DNA of 64,000 nt from the NCBI GenBank assembly GCA_039111635.1, contig JBCAQO010000001.1:62001-126000 (forward strand), written 5' to 3'. Position 1 is the first letter of the stretch. Each line of letters begins with the position of its first letter. Below are positions 23,432 through 36,700 of this stretch, piece by piece. This stretch comes from Heterobasidion occidentale (Eukaryota; Basidiomycota; Agaricomycetes; Russulales; Bondarzewiaceae). The notes under the pieces were generated by a model. That model was not told the DNA's origin. It ran no database searches and saw only the letters and a program-made list of their open reading frames with translations. Both the position numbers and the translations under genes were made by a program.

Positions 23432-26292
23432 TTAGTCCTCGTCTTCATCCATCGCTCCTACCTGGTGCGGCACTCCACACATCCAGACTGCCTGCCATGC
23501 GAGTATGAAGACAATAGCCTCATGTAAGACACCTGTCATGAAAAGGCCCGGTCTCAGATCGTATCGACCAACGATGCCAGGTACAAAGACCGAAAGTTCA
23601 ACGACAGAGCAGATCAAGGCGATGATCTGTGCAGATCCGTGTCTAAGTTGTTTGGTCAATATGATGGACAAGCACGAAGCACTGAGCGCGACATACCGCC
23701 CTGCGAATGTCTGCGCTCGATGATTGAGTAAGATTTGGTAGACATATCCTACCCATTGCATAGACATTAATAAATTCTCGCTAGTCTTGCGCCATAGAGA
23801 GATAGCCTCAACTGAGGGAGCCGGCGTGATGGGCGGTATGATCATTTGACCGCTAGGATACAACCAGTAGTAGGCGGTCAAGCCGAGCAACAACTTGACC
23901 TGTCGTGTCAACAGCAGACCAATCGAGCTTGGTTTTAAACTTACTCCTATCATCATGACTCGATTCGTCCTCCTGTCAAGCCTCTCGCTAGTCCTTTCCT
24001 GATGCGTAAGTCGCAGTCTTCTCAGAGGGGCCTGTTTATTCCAATTTGACCGAGTCCACTGCCAATCCACCCTCAGAACCACCTTCATCATGTAAAAGTA
24101 AGGCGAAATCGCGACTGGAAAAAGCAGCAAGCTGGGAAGCATAGAGCCCCATTTGGCCAAGGTCCGTCCTTCAGCGTCGTCGAACATACTGAACAGTCCA
24201 ATCAATTCAAAGGCAAGTTGGCCGATCGCGATGAGTATGGTGCCTGCGATGCTGATGGATCTCGTAGAGGTACGAGTGTACCAGTAATGGATATCCAGCA
24301 CATGCACAAAAAACATCACGATCGGACTAGGCACATACAATGTAAACCATTATGAACAGCACGAGAGGCATGATAACGCACGGGATGATTGAAAGCATAG
24401 CTCGACGTCTTGGATGTGCGTCTTCATAAAATCGATGACCTGCAAGCCCATCTTGCCGCAGTGAGAGGTGTAAGCTCAATAATTTTTTTGATGAACGCCT
24501 TGCTGTAGCACGTACTCAGTATTTCAGACCGGCCATGTCCCAGTTGTTTTTCGTATTCTGTCTGATTGAAAAGATTCCCGGTGGATACTCCCCCTAACAT
24601 ATCGCCGAGAATTAACTTGCCAGGAGTTCGACCTGAGAAGGAGATTCGCCAGGTGATGTTCATGTACTCTTCGTCTATGAACGACAAAGCATCAGATGGC
24701 ATAAGACAAGGATATCTATAGATGACGTACACTGTTTTGGAAGAATCTCTGCCTGAGTTGTATCATTGACTGCGATTGTGCAATTCTCCCTGCTGACGGG
24801 CACAGGGATCAAGTCCTGTGATTTATGTGGTTAGAGTGGAGGATGGAATTCAGTCTGGTTGGAATTGACTGCTCACCAGGTCACCTGCAGATCCCTGGCG
24901 AGGGCTCAAAAAGGGTGAGTACACCCATCCAGTTAGAGGCATCTTCGCGCCACCATCACCACTGCCTTCAGGTATTTCAAGCTTCATTCGTGTGTCCCAG
25001 TGGCCGATGGACTTGTAATTCTGCGACAAAACCTCCGACTGGGATATGAAGAACCTGTGACACGGCACTATACGATAAAGTTGTTCGACGATATGACTCA
25101 AGGTGAAATGAGTTGTGGACGCACGTAAATCGCTTGTAATTCCTTGTGAGCTTTGTTGTACGCCTTGAGATTGAAAGGTCTAGTCTCTTCTACTACGCGA
25201 AGTTGGGAGCGGGTGACAATGTGAGGATGGGGTACTGTATACGCATATATTGGCTGGCCTTGATCGTTGTCAGCTATTTCGATTTTTCGTGCGGGAACGG
25301 ATAAGAGTCTGTCGTCGCTATGCGTTTTCAAAACTCGCTCAGTTTCACTCTGATCATCAGCATCGTCTGCGTCTTCATTTGTCGGATTCTTTACTGTTGG
25401 TATATCTGCATCAAGCAGTGCAGATGATCCAGTGATGGCACAACGCGGATAAATCTCGTGAAACTGAACCAGTGGTGTCGAGCAGCCAAAAGAATCCACC
25501 GCTTCGTCCGCAAGCGTTCGAGCCAAGCCCGTGTCGTCAGAGCCCAGAGGGAATCTATATTTAATCATGAAGCTCAACACGTAAAATGTAGGAGACACAA
25601 GCACTCACGGCCATGAGCGAAGCGGAAGCCGCGGGAGGGAGCCAGGCCACGAGGTTGAGAAGTTGACAAGGTGGTCAAGGGGAGACGGGGAGGATGGTAT
25701 GAGGACGAACGAGCCACGGAGGTCCGCGACCGTCAGGTTTTGATCGAGGCTATCTCACGCATCAGTCGAAGGATCGGACGCAGAAATGACCCGGACGCAC
25801 AATTTCCTTGTCGGAAGATGAAAACTAACGTCCGCTGTTATGTGTCTGTCCGAGAGATGAAGTCCGCGAAATGCGATGTCGGAATAGAGGGGAAGCTCAA
25901 GTATCTCTTCGCTCAAACGTCTTTCTCGCTCATCAGCAGAGTCCTCAGAGGCAGATGGCAAACTGTCTTTCCAGACCTTCTCCTCCTCTCCAAGAGCCCG
26001 CAACCACACACTGACCGCGATATCAAAGGTCTGGTCCTCGTTTACGAGAGGTTTAATGACTTGGTCATCCACAGAAGAGGTTTGCTACTAAGTTGAGATG
26101 GGGATCGCGCATTTTTGAAATCGCTTTGTAGAAACCCGTAGACATGGGTACGATCAGCCAGAACACTACTGAGGCACCAAAAACCAGCAAGGACCAGACC
26201 AGGCATATGTTGCAAAAGGATCTAGATCGACGTTTGGACAACACACCGATATCCAAGGGAGGTGGAGAGTGGGTGGGAGGTTTTGAGGACAT
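23432..26292 (-). CDS. Uncharacterised multi-pass membrane protein, paralogue 1
   Basis: Start at 26292: MSSKPPTHSPPPLDIG, basic SKRRSRSFC, then a first membrane segment WSLLVFGASVVFWLIVP. A large ectodomain follows, with blocks PLYSDIAFRGLHLSDRHITA, LRGSFVLIPSSPSPLD, YAYTVPHPHIVTRSQLRVVE and EEYMNITWRISFSGRTPG. The C-terminal third carries several hydrophobic segments (FFVHVLDIHYWYTRTS, LLLFPVAISPYFYMMKVVL, QVKLLLGLTAYYWLYP, IIALICSVVELSVFVPG) and ends acidic, MDEDED. I recall similar unnamed proteins in Agaricomycetes; the function is unknown. Near 26069-26085 the first exon goes out of frame: the paralogue aligns only if two more bases are present (an A run of five instead of three would do). 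An alternative intron is possible but would remove sequence conserved in paralogue 2. Confidence 0.72.
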
Positions 26293-27022
26293 GGCAAGAC
26301 GATAACCATAGCTTGAGACACACTCGAGTCATATAAGGGAAATTGCATTTACCATATATATGGTCATGATGGCCGGCTGAAGCTGTGAAGAAGAGCCGTG
26401 GACGTGTAGATAATCCACGAGACGACAATGAGCTGTGCAGATCCACGTGAGTAATTGACTCGATGGTTCACTCACCATCAACGCCCCCGACTTCACGGTA
26501 GCCAAGTATCTCATTCAACGATGCCTCCTGCGATGAGTAGATTTGAGGTTACCCGTAATGAATCATGTGCCGGATATGGCCGGTCATTCCCGGATGCATC
26601 CGGCGCAACACAGCATGCACACCCATGCACAGTCAAGAATTCCATTGGTTGTCAGATAGTCTCTCAACGACATGATTGTCATTTGGAAAGAAATGCTTCC
26701 AATTCGGAGGATTTTATCGACTTTTTACACAGCTGTCGAGGCTCAAGCTCAAGACAGCAATTTTATAGTCTTCGCTCAACCCTGGAAGTGATGTGCTCAC
26801 ACCACCCGCTGTCACGAATGTCGCATTGTCGTCGACTTGCCGGCAGCAACGCAGAAGAATAATGTCGTGCATCCTTCCGCACTATCTCCCATATTAAGTA
26901 CACCGGATGTATACACTATTCACGCCCAAGATCCCAAAAGATAAAGCACGGGATCATAGAAGATATCTATAGTCGAAGTGTCACTTTCATTGTCAATAAG
27001 AAAGCCCGAGAGATGAAGGCAG
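26293..27022. other. Intergenic region, no gene seen
   Basis: 730 bases between the start of paralogue 1 and the DUF6534 stop. The 60 bases next to 26292 resemble those upstream of paralogue 2 (ATGG-AAGAC-ATA-CCA motif, then CTCAAG/CTCGAG and TATAAGG), so the promoter was duplicated with the gene. The TATAAGG-like string near 26333-26339 may be a TATA element. Nothing else is supported. Confidence 0.45.
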
Positions 27023-29151
27023 TCAATGTGGATGCGAACGCGCATCCGAAGGCTGGCCGTCAGCTCCGTGTTCTAGTTCGGGCTCAGATATATCGAACTG
27101 AACGGTCTTCTCAACACTGATTTGAAGCTAAAAGAGGATTATTGTTGAATCTACAAATTTCACCACCAATCGTTTACGCACCTTCGTTGCCCCGCCTTCC
27201 TCTCCTGGCTCTGTCTGTTTCTGGCGTCAGCGACGGGTAGAGCATAATGGAAAGGGTATAAAATTCACCGTCCTGAACCGATCATTCGCCCGTGAACGAC
27301 GGCTGAATGAACTAGGGAAAAGGACAGGCAGAGGATGGTCGCTGTCTGATGGCTCTGTCCGCCCGCGAAGCGATCGGCGGGTGTTGAGTCTATTTTTGGA
27401 CATGATGTCGATGACAAAGAACCAGAAATATACGATGTGCGCTTACGTCGTGAGGAGAGAGTTGGCATACACTAGTAAAGAGTTCAGCTACATGGATGAG
27501 GTTGGGACGGAGGTGAGGAACATACACTTGCTGATGGCGAAGTGGAGCCCAAGCCAGATGAGGTTATCGGACATCGTAAGCCACTGGATATCTTTTAAAT
27601 CAGACTTGGCATAGGGCAACAGGCGACGAAATTTAACTGACACAGATCATCGAAATCACAGTCGTTACGCTAGATGGTCGCACATCGTTGTGAGCGGTGT
27701 CGTTGATTCGGATGCGGTGCGCACGAACCAAGTAAGGGCTCCATTGTTCAATGTGTATAGCATGATCACATCGATCACCTCATCCATGCTTTGGAATGAA
27801 GATTAATGAACTAAATTCGGGATCAGTTCAATCTCAGATATCTACCTTCCGTAACCTGTGCGATTGACGTGGAGGTAAAAGCACAACGAGCTTGCGATCA
27901 AGATATCGAGGGCGGATGATATGGACAACCCGAGCGTAAATACCCACTGAAACCCGAGTCGTTGAAAAATCAGTGAGTGTTCCAATTTCATGAGAGGATC
28001 AAAACGTACGCCGACTGTATCTGTGAAACCGTGGAAACTTTGGAGTCTTGACCTATGTATTTTGTTTTAGCGTGCCGCGATGGATCACTCAAAAGGGCTT
28101 ACATTTCGACTGTACTGACTGAGGTGTAGCGTGACAATTGTATGAAGCTGTGCCTTTCGAAAAGATGCATAACACATACCAAGTGCGGCAACTAAGTGGC
28201 GTCCAAAAAGATCAAATTGAATACAGTCCTAGACGTGTATAGAGCACTGCTGGGGCTCACCGAGTCGCATGAAAGTGAGGACAATCTGGCCAAGGCTTAT
28301 CAAAAGCGAGAACACACTGCATCAAACATAGACAACATACCAGAGGCGTGGTCAGAACCCAATTTCCCTTGCTCACTTGGCAACCGATCAATGCACATTT
28401 TGGCGAAGCAGGCGGAAAAACTCACAACGCAATACCCTGTGTGCAAAAAACCTAGGGTTCGAGGGTCATTAATATCGTCAACAGCGACGTGGTCTCCCCG
28501 TCACTTACAGATGAACAATGAACGTGATAATTGCCTGAGGAATTCGTCAGGTACGATTTACAGATGAAAGCGACGTCACGCACCGTGAACGCAACTGTGC
28601 ACTATCGTCGGGAGTCAAACGATGCTCTCATCCAGAGGGTCAGGGTACGCACTGCTAGTGTACTGCATCAGGATCAATGAGCGCTCGTTCAAAGACGTGA
28701 AGCGTCGCGAACTTACATGGGTATGTTATCCACCATGTCCGTATCTCCAAAATTGAGAACGAGATAGTGCCAGGCAGATATACACATGAGAGAGGCATGG
28801 ACCGCATCGAGGGCCCTGGAAATGAATGAGAGAGGGATATATGTAGATTTTGGTAATGGCGTACCAAACGGCGATGACCTAAGACACTGAAGAGTTATGT
28901 TTTGAACATGGGAGACGTACAACTCGGAGGGCGTACCATCAACTTGATTCGTGGCAGATCATGAGGGTACATACGAAAGAACATGAACGTCTGGATGCCG
29001 AGGACAGCCGAAAGGCTTTTTCGGGAAGAGGAAGGAAGGTCAGGAGGAGCAAGAGGGGAAAGACAGGAGGTGGCTCGACATACGCGACAGAGAAGAGACA
29101 GCCTATGAAGACGGCCCCCAGCGTCGAGCGGACGTCCATGATGGCTGGCAT
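27023..29151 (-). CDS. DUF6534-type seven-helix membrane protein
   Basis: An expanded basidiomycete family of integral membrane proteins without known function. From the ATG at 29151: MPAIMDVRSTLGAVFIGCLF, IQTFMFFRMYPHDLPRIKLM, ALDAVHASLMCISAWHYLV, AIITFIVHL (a short exon near 28518-28543), the diagnostic MSDNLIWLGLHFAISK (about 27530-27575), VYANSLLTTLNTRRSLRGR and a charged tail ending DARSHPH at the TGA 27023-27025. About eleven short exons separated by 50-60-base introns are needed, and the middle ones (27650-28480) are only partly resolved. It sits between two paralogues of a different membrane family, all on the same strand. The family is secure from the LHFAISK-YANSLL-LNTR block. Topology and role are inferred. 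Confidence 0.75.
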
Positions 29152-29789
29152 TCTGTCTGCTCGCAGACGGGGACGTCGAGGGAGAAAAGAGAGAGGGGCT
29201 AAGGGGACGTCGAGGCCGGTTGACCGAGGGAGGCAGCATGTGAGGCCGATGCCTGTGGATCAGATTGGCAGTTGATGAGAGTTTGACACTTCCACGCAAA
29301 CCTTGATCGCATCCGAGATCCCCTCCCGATTCATGCAATCCCGTCATTCCGTTCTCCGCGGCTCTGCTCCGTATCCCCCGCAACCAAAGACACCGAGACA
29401 TCACGTCCTCCTAGACAGTCCTGAACGATGCGAGCTCACATCCTCGAAGCAATGGCGACTGCCCTCAGGTCTGGGAGGATAAGGAGCATATGTTTGAAAC
29501 CAAGCGCTTGGGCGGGAGACGCCCGTTACGGCAAGTCTCGCTCTTTTCACTTTCACCTCCTTTCACCGGCGGCACTTGATGCTTGCGGCAAAATATAATC
29601 TAATAGAGTTCGTGTGGCCAACCTGACCTCACAATTTAATAGTAGCAGACATTTTCTTTAGTTGTGCATCATTCCTGTAGATGCTTTCAACCGAGATGGT
29701 ACGGAGAGGGAGTCTCACATCATTTTGTTCTCGCAGACAGAGGAATGTCATACGACAATTGCGATTTGGCCATACCTCAAGCAGCCTCA
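29152..29789. other. Intergenic region between DUF6534 start and paralogue 2 end
   Basis: 638 bases. It contains the segment near 29349-29402 that matches the flank of paralogue 1 at 22942-22995, so the duplication extended past the coding region. The DUF6534 promoter must lie at the left end. No other gene was recognised. Confidence 0.45.
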
Positions 29790-32642
29790 CTAATCCTCGT
29801 CGTCATCCATATCTCCTCCCTGGCGCGGCATCCAGGTCGCTTGCCACGCGAGTGTAGACAAAATTGCCGTGTTCATAACGTCTGTCGCGACAAGGCTCCG
29901 TCTCATATCATGTCGACCAACGACGCCAGGTACGAAAACCAAAAGTTGAATAACGTTGCAGATGAAGATGATGATCGTTGCAGATCTATGTCTAAACCTT
30001 TCAGTTAGCAAGTTGGTCAATGAAACATCCGGCGCAACTTACCGCCCAGCGAACGTATGCCCACGATGATTCAGCAAGATTTGATATATGGTCCCTACAG
30101 AAATCATAGCCTTCCACAGAGCTTCGCTAGTCTTGCGCCATTGCGATAAAGAAGTATCCCCGGAGGAGTTCGGCATGTTGGGCGGAATGATTACTTGACC
30201 ATCAGGATAAAACCAGAATAGGCAAGCAAGGCGAGCAACAACTTAACTTGTTGTGTCAGCGACAGATCAATCCAACCAATTGCAGCTTACCCCCATCATC
30301 ATGATCTGACTAGTTCTTCTGTCAAGTCTCTCGCTGGCCCTCTCCTGGTGCGTGGCTGGAACTCTTCTCAGAGGCGCCTGCGTACGCCAGTTCGAACGCT
30401 TCCACTGCCACCTCACCCTCAGGACCACCTTCATCATGTTGATATAAGGTGAGATCATGACCGAAAAGAGCAAAAACACGGGGATCGTTGAAGCCCATCT
30501 GATCCACGTCCATTCTTGAACACCCTTGAAAGTATTGGATAGATTGATCAAGGTGAGGGCAAGTTTGCCTATTGAGGTGTGCATGGTGCCTGTGATGCTG
30601 ATGTGTCTCGTCGAAGTTCGGGTATACCAGTAATGGATATCCAGCATGTGTACGAAAAATAATAAGGCAAGACTGAGGGCCACAGTCAATGGAAAGCTGC
30701 AATGTGTACAATCAGAGGCACTTTGACGCACGGAATGTATTCAATAACAGCTCGACGTCTCGGATGTGCGTCTGCATAAAATCGGTGACCTGCTATCCCA
30801 CCTGACCGCAGTGAGAAGTGTAAGCTCGCCGAGGAGTCTCATTCGTAATCAAATCGCGTACTAATTAACTCAGACAGGCTATGCCCCTTTTGTTTTTCAT
30901 ATTCTGTCTGGTTGAAGCCAGGTTTGACGGTCAAGCTCCCAAACACGTCGCCGAAAAGTAGCTTGCTAGGACTTCGACCGGAGAAGGAAATTCTCCAAGT
31001 GATGTCCATGTACTCCTCATCTACATAGACGCAACAAGAAAGCGTCAGACGGCGCAGATTGAGCAGTATCGAAATGACGTACACTGCTTTGGGAGAATTA
31101 CAGCCTGGGCCGTATCATTGCCCGCAAATGTGCAGTTCTCCCTGCTGATGGGCACAGGGATTATATCCTATCGCATGTCTGTTCAGAGCGGAATGTAGGG
31201 ATCAGCCCGGTTATTAGCAACTTACTAGAGGACCCGCAGATCCACGACGAGCGCTCATAAATGGCGAGTAAACCCATTCAATTCGGGGCGTTTTCGCACT
31301 CTCATCGTCGTCGTCCCGAGGCTTTTCAAGCTTCATTCGCGTGTCCAAGTGACCATTGAACATGTAAAATCTTATGCAAAGCTCTCGACTAGGACTTGAG
31401 GAGCCCGCACCCCGGCACTATGCGACATCGTCGTTTGAGAACGCCGCTGTGAGTGAAGCAATTGATGAACGCACATAATTTTCTATTAATCCCTTATGAG
31501 CCTTGTTATATGCTTTGAGATCAAAGTGCCTTGTCTCTTCCACTATGCGAAGTTGGGAGCGGGTCACGATGTGAGGATGAGGCACTGTATACGCATATAA
31601 TGGGTGCTCTGGGTCGCTGTCAGATATTTTGATTTTCCGTGCAGGGCTGGTAAGGAGTTTGTCATCATTGTGAGTCTTCAAAAGTCGCTCAGGTTCCTTC
31701 TCATCATCATCATCGTCTTCGTTTTCCTTGACTTCTCGCATTTCTGCTTCGAGTAGTGCAGATGATCCGGACATAGCACAACGCGGATAGATCTCGTGAA
31801 ATTCAAGCAAGGATGTCGAGCAGCCGAAAGAATCTATCGCTTCGTCTGCAAGTGCGCGAGCCAAGCCGGTGCCAGAACCCAGAGGGAATCTGCATTGCAC
31901 AATGAATCTCAAGAGCCAATGATATGATGGGGATAGATATTCTTACGGCCATGAGCGCACTGGTGGCTGTGCGATAGACTTTGGATATGAGGTTGAGAAG
32001 TTGACGAGATAGTCGAGAGGAGAAGGAGAGGAAGGTATGAGGACAAACGAACCGCGGAGGTCCGTCGCTGTCAGGTTTTGATCGAGGCTATCTCATGCAT
32101 CAGGCCATGGATCGACAGCGAAAAAATGACCACGTGTACGCACAATTTCCTCGTAGGGAGTCGGAACTTGACGTCCGCCGTTATATGCCTGTCTGAGAGG
32201 CGAAGTCCACGAAATGCGATGTCGGAGTAGAGGGGAACCTCGATTGTTTCTTCCTTTAAACGCCCCTGTCTCTCAACGACAGAGGCGTCAGAGTCAGAGT
32301 TGAAATTTTCCAGTGTCAAACTTTCTTTCCAGACTTTCTCCTCCTCCTCTTCGGCCCTCAACCACACAGTGACCGCTATGTCGAAAGTCTGGTCTTGATC
32401 TACAAGAGGCCTGATGACCCGGTCATCTGACGTTGAGATGCTTGCCAATAGCTTGAAATGCGGATCGCGAAGCTGCAATATCGCCTTGTCCAGAAGAGGT
32501 ACGATCACGCTGAAGACTATGAAGGCGCCAAAGATCAGTGAGGACCAGATCAGACAAGGCTGCAAAAGGATCTAGATCGGCGTTTGGACAGTATACCAGG
32601 ATCCAAGGGAGGTTGGAGATGGGTGGGAGGTTTCGAAGGCAT
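29790..32642 (-). CDS. Uncharacterised multi-pass membrane protein, paralogue 2 (frame-broken as read)
   Basis: Same order as paralogue 1: MPSKPPTHLQPPLDPG with SKRRSRSFC, membrane segment WSSLIFGAFIVFSVIVP, ectodomain PLYSDIAFRGLRLSDRHITA, PHPHIVTRSQLRIVEE and MDITWRISFSGRSPSKLLFG, then the membrane-rich end LLFFVHMLDIHYWYTRTS, MISPYINMMKVVLR, YQILLNHRG and an acidic end MDDDED at the stop 29790. Identity to paralogue 1 is high throughout, so this is a tandem duplicate. Three defects are seen relative to paralogue 1: one base short in exon 1 (about 32550-32560), one base short in the FWFYP region (about 30216-30222), and the acceptor AG replaced by AA at 30248-30249. Each would be cured by one more base in a T or G run, so they may be sequence errors. 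Otherwise it is a young pseudogene. Confidence 0.68.
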
Positions 32643-33705
32643 GGTAAGACAATAGCCAGAGCCCTTGAAAGACTCAAGGTATTATAAGGCAGATCACATC
32701 TGTCCTCATCACTTGATGACTGAGGCCAAAGCGCTGAAGTCTGAACGATGTACGGCTATTCGTGGGACTAAAACGTATCACATCAGGATATCAGCCTGCG
32801 CAGACCCACAGCTGTTGTATGAAAATGATGCAGGCGCATTTAGGATGGAAGTATCGTGATGCACTCCAACACATCAAGCTGCCATGAGGCTGTGTGAATC
32901 AAAGATTTGGAGGAAAGCTGTCGCCAGCGCGCGCATTGACCTACTATGCTGGGACCGGAGTATAGTACTACTAGGGCCTAGGCTATACTCATCAGTGCAC
33001 TGGGTTGAATCCAGATCATGATTCTGTAACCCTTACCAACGCGTATAACGTTTCCTCAAACGAAGCCTGCGTACCCAAATATACCTGTGGTCTCTTGCGC
33101 GGATATTACACACGAGGCCGCTCGTCGATCAAGTCGCGCTGTGTCATGTGTCACTTCGGACACAAGTCGTGTGGAATCTCTTCCGCCTATGCGTTTTAGG
33201 TGATACTTGGTTGGCCAGCATTCACCTCAACCGCCTGTGTGTGTTCTGGTTTAGCGCTACTTAGAGTGGATGCTCGTCCGTGGTGATGCAGCACGGCAAG
33301 AATGCATGTAATCGCATGCAGAGCTGGTAGAAGCAAATTCTATGAACAGGAATCATGGCTCGAATAAAGATGTGTCCATTCATTCGCATATTGCCCTTCA
33401 TACGCATTGTCTTGAGAGGCTGAAAGGATTATACGGATGAGATTGAATTCGTTAGAGACGGTACTCAGGTCAAGATCAGGAGCGAGGCTCCAGGTGTATG
33501 AGCAAGAGACGCTGTAGGAAGACCTGATGAGCGTTTGAGGACAAGAACTGAAGCGGTGGCGTGGCCCAAGCCTCCTGCCGTGGCGCGTGCTGTGACCCGG
33601 CGCGCGGACAATGGTCACTGCTGTTCTTCCTCTCTCTCTTCCCTAAAACCCCTCCTCATTCCAAACCATGGCCGTACGTGCTCGGGCTCTTTCAACTTGT
33701 CCAGG
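32643..33705. other. Gene-free interval upstream of the ISWI gene
   Basis: About 1.06 kb between two divergently transcribed genes. It should hold the promoter of membrane paralogue 2 (TATAAGG near 32682-32688) and that of the ISWI gene. Short frames (for example minus strand 33340-33618) have no recognisable content. Confidence 0.45.
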
Positions 33706-36700
33706 ATGCTCACACGTCCAATCCCACAGACTCTGAGCGCCCAGCGTGATGATGACATCCTGAGTGATGTTGTCCCGAGCAATATTGTTTCGCGTCAGGT
33801 GCGTAATACATGCGCGTTTCTTCTTCGGCTGAAGTTGTTCAGGGCGTGGAAACTAATGATAGGACACACCTGGAGAAGGTGTCGAAAGCGAGTATGCCGA
33901 AGATGTGCAGGAGGAAGATGAGCTGATCAGCGAAGCTGAGGTGAGTGTTCTAGTAGTATCCCTCGGACCGTTGTTCATTGCGCCACCCTGAATTAATTAT
34001 ACCAGGACGACGGTCCATCATCATCGCAAGCAAATAAATCCAAGGACATTGCCGACCGCCAACAGAAGAAGCAGAAACGAAAGGCCGCAGAGGGGAAGCT
34101 TCAAGAGAAGCGACACGAGATGGATAAAGTAAAGGTATGCACCTCCTCGTCGCATCAGGTGTCCGAGGTTGACCATTACGTAGATGGCGGACGCGATCAA
34201 GCGTTACTCGTATCTCCTGGGTCAAACAGACTTGTTCCGCCATTTCGTCGATATGAAGGCGCGTACTTTCGTTTCTACTACGCGGCTACTAACGTCCTTA
34301 TGCATTGTGAGCAGAGAGCCCGTGACCCTGAGTATGCTGCGCTGATGGATGCGCAGCCTAAGCCAAAAGGCAGGGGGAGGAAGAAGGCTGTGTAAGTCCC
34401 CCAACGCGAATTCCGGCGTAAGGGTTGATGCTAACACTTTGTTCAGAGACAAGAACGCGCGCCATCGAAAGTCAGAGAAGGAAGAAGACGAGGAAATGCT
34501 GAAGGATGGAGAAATGGCTGCGGACGGCAAAGATCAGCCATATGTCTTTGAGGAGTCACCCAGTTGTGAGTAACTCATTTCGCTGATTGGTTTCGTGCTG
34601 CTGATGTCGCAGAAAAGTCATCAGCGGGATGATGAGGTCCTATCAGCTGCAAGGCCTCAACTGGATGGTCTCTCTGCATCACAACGGTCTGAACGGCATC
34701 CTTGCTGACGAAATGGTACAGCGTTTCCCGTCTTGTCAAGTACTCGATTTGATTAATCAAAAAATATTTTATAGGGTCTCGGAAAAACTCTCCAGACAAT
34801 TTCGTTTCTTGCATACTTGAAGCATCAGACGGATACGCCCGGGCCACACCTTATTGTTGTTCCAAAATCTACTCTCCAAAATTGGGCCCGTGAATTTCAG
34901 CAATGGGCCCCGGACTTCAGCGTCGTCGTCCTATCCGGCAGCAAGGAGGAGCGCGCAGAAATCATTGCCAACCGTCTGATCCCCCAAGACTTCCAAGTCT
35001 GCGTCACGTCCTACGAAATATGCCTCATCGAGAAGAGCGCTCTCAAGAAATTTAGCTTCGAATACATCGTCATCGACGAGGCGCATCGAATCAAGAACGT
35101 TGACTCGCTTCTTTCGCAGATCGTTCGCGCGTTTTTGTCTCGGGGAAGGTTGTTGATCACAGGCACACCGTTACAGAACAACCTCAAGGAGCTGTTCGCA
35201 CTGTTGAACTTCATTTGTCCCGAGATCTTCTCAGATTATAGCGACTTGGAGAGTTTCCTCCACAAGGACGATTCGAATGTCGCGGACGACGAGGAGAAGA
35301 GCAAGAAAGTTGTCGAGGCGCTGCATAAAATCCTACGGCCGTTCTTGTTGCGGAGGGTGAAGAGTGACGTCGAGAAGAACCTCTTGCCTAGTATGTGGAT
35401 TAGGATTTCCTTCATTTCGGTCGGCATGATCACTTGTTAATGTCCACTTTTTCAGAGAAGGAGATCAACATCTACATTGGCCTGACAGAGATGCAACGGA
35501 AGTGGTATCGCTCCGTCCTGGAAAAGGACATTGACGCCGTGAACGGGCTGACGGGTAAGAAGGAGGGGAAGACGAGGTTGATGAACATGGTCATGCAGTT
35601 GCGAAAGGTCACATGCCACCCGTACCTTTTCGATGGCGCGGTAGGTTTCACATTTTTGATCGCTCGGGGCTCAGCATCCATCTGAATGGATTTTTGTAGG
35701 AACCTGGTCCTCCATACACAACTGACGAGCATTTGATCACCAACAGCGGGAAAATGATCATCTTGGACAAGCTGCTACAGTCCATGCACGAGAAAGGCTC
35801 TCGCGTTCTCATCTTCAGTCAGATGAGTCGGGTGCTGGACATTCTTGAGGACTATTGTCTTTTCCGGGGATTTAGTGCGTATTCTCATTTTTATTCAAGG
35901 TGCCTATTGCTGATTTGACCAGAATATTGTCGTATCGATGGAAGCACTGCCCACGAAGATCGTATTGCTGCGATCGACGATTACAACAAACTTGGCAGCG
36001 AAAAATTCATTTTCCTACTCACGACTCGTGCTGGAGGATTGGGGATCAACTTGACGACCGCCGATATCGTTGTGCTGTACGACAGTGACTGGTACGCCTT
36101 TCAAGAACACTTTGCCCAACAGCTCTCTGAGTGTGCCTCTCTAGGAATCCGCAAGCTGACCTTCAAGCAATGGATCGTGCCCATCGTATCGGCCAAACAA
36201 AACAAGTCTACGTTTTCCGGTTTGTCACCGAAGAAACCGTCGAGGAACGTATGCTTGAGAGGGCTGCGCAGAAATTGCGCCTAGATCAGCTGGTCATTCA
36301 GCAGGGGCGTCAGCAACAGAGCAAAGGTACGCAAAATTTCATCACCAGTTGACGACAGGACTGACTAGTTGACAGCTGCGAATAAGGAGGAGCTCTTAGA
36401 AATGATCACGCATGGTGCCGAGAAGATAGTGAATTCCAACAACTCGTACGTTTGATTCTTTGGATTCAGTCTGACGACACAAGATTTACACAAACAATCA
36501 GTTTCACTATCGACGGAGATATTGACGAGATTATTCACCGGGGTGAAGAGCGTACAGCTGAGCTCAACAGCAAGTACGAGGGTCTCAATCTCGAGGATCT
36601 CAGCAACTTCAAATCTGAGAACACAGTCCAGCAGTGGGACGGGGAGGATTTCCGAACAGGACAACGAAAGTCCTTGAACTTGAACATGCTATCGCTGTCG

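Noticed and set aside
23432..26292. Membrane paralogues as CLPTM1 or Tul1/Dsc homologues
   Set aside because: The general layout (ectodomain, then several helices) is similar, but none of the CLPTM1 motifs or a RING finger is present.
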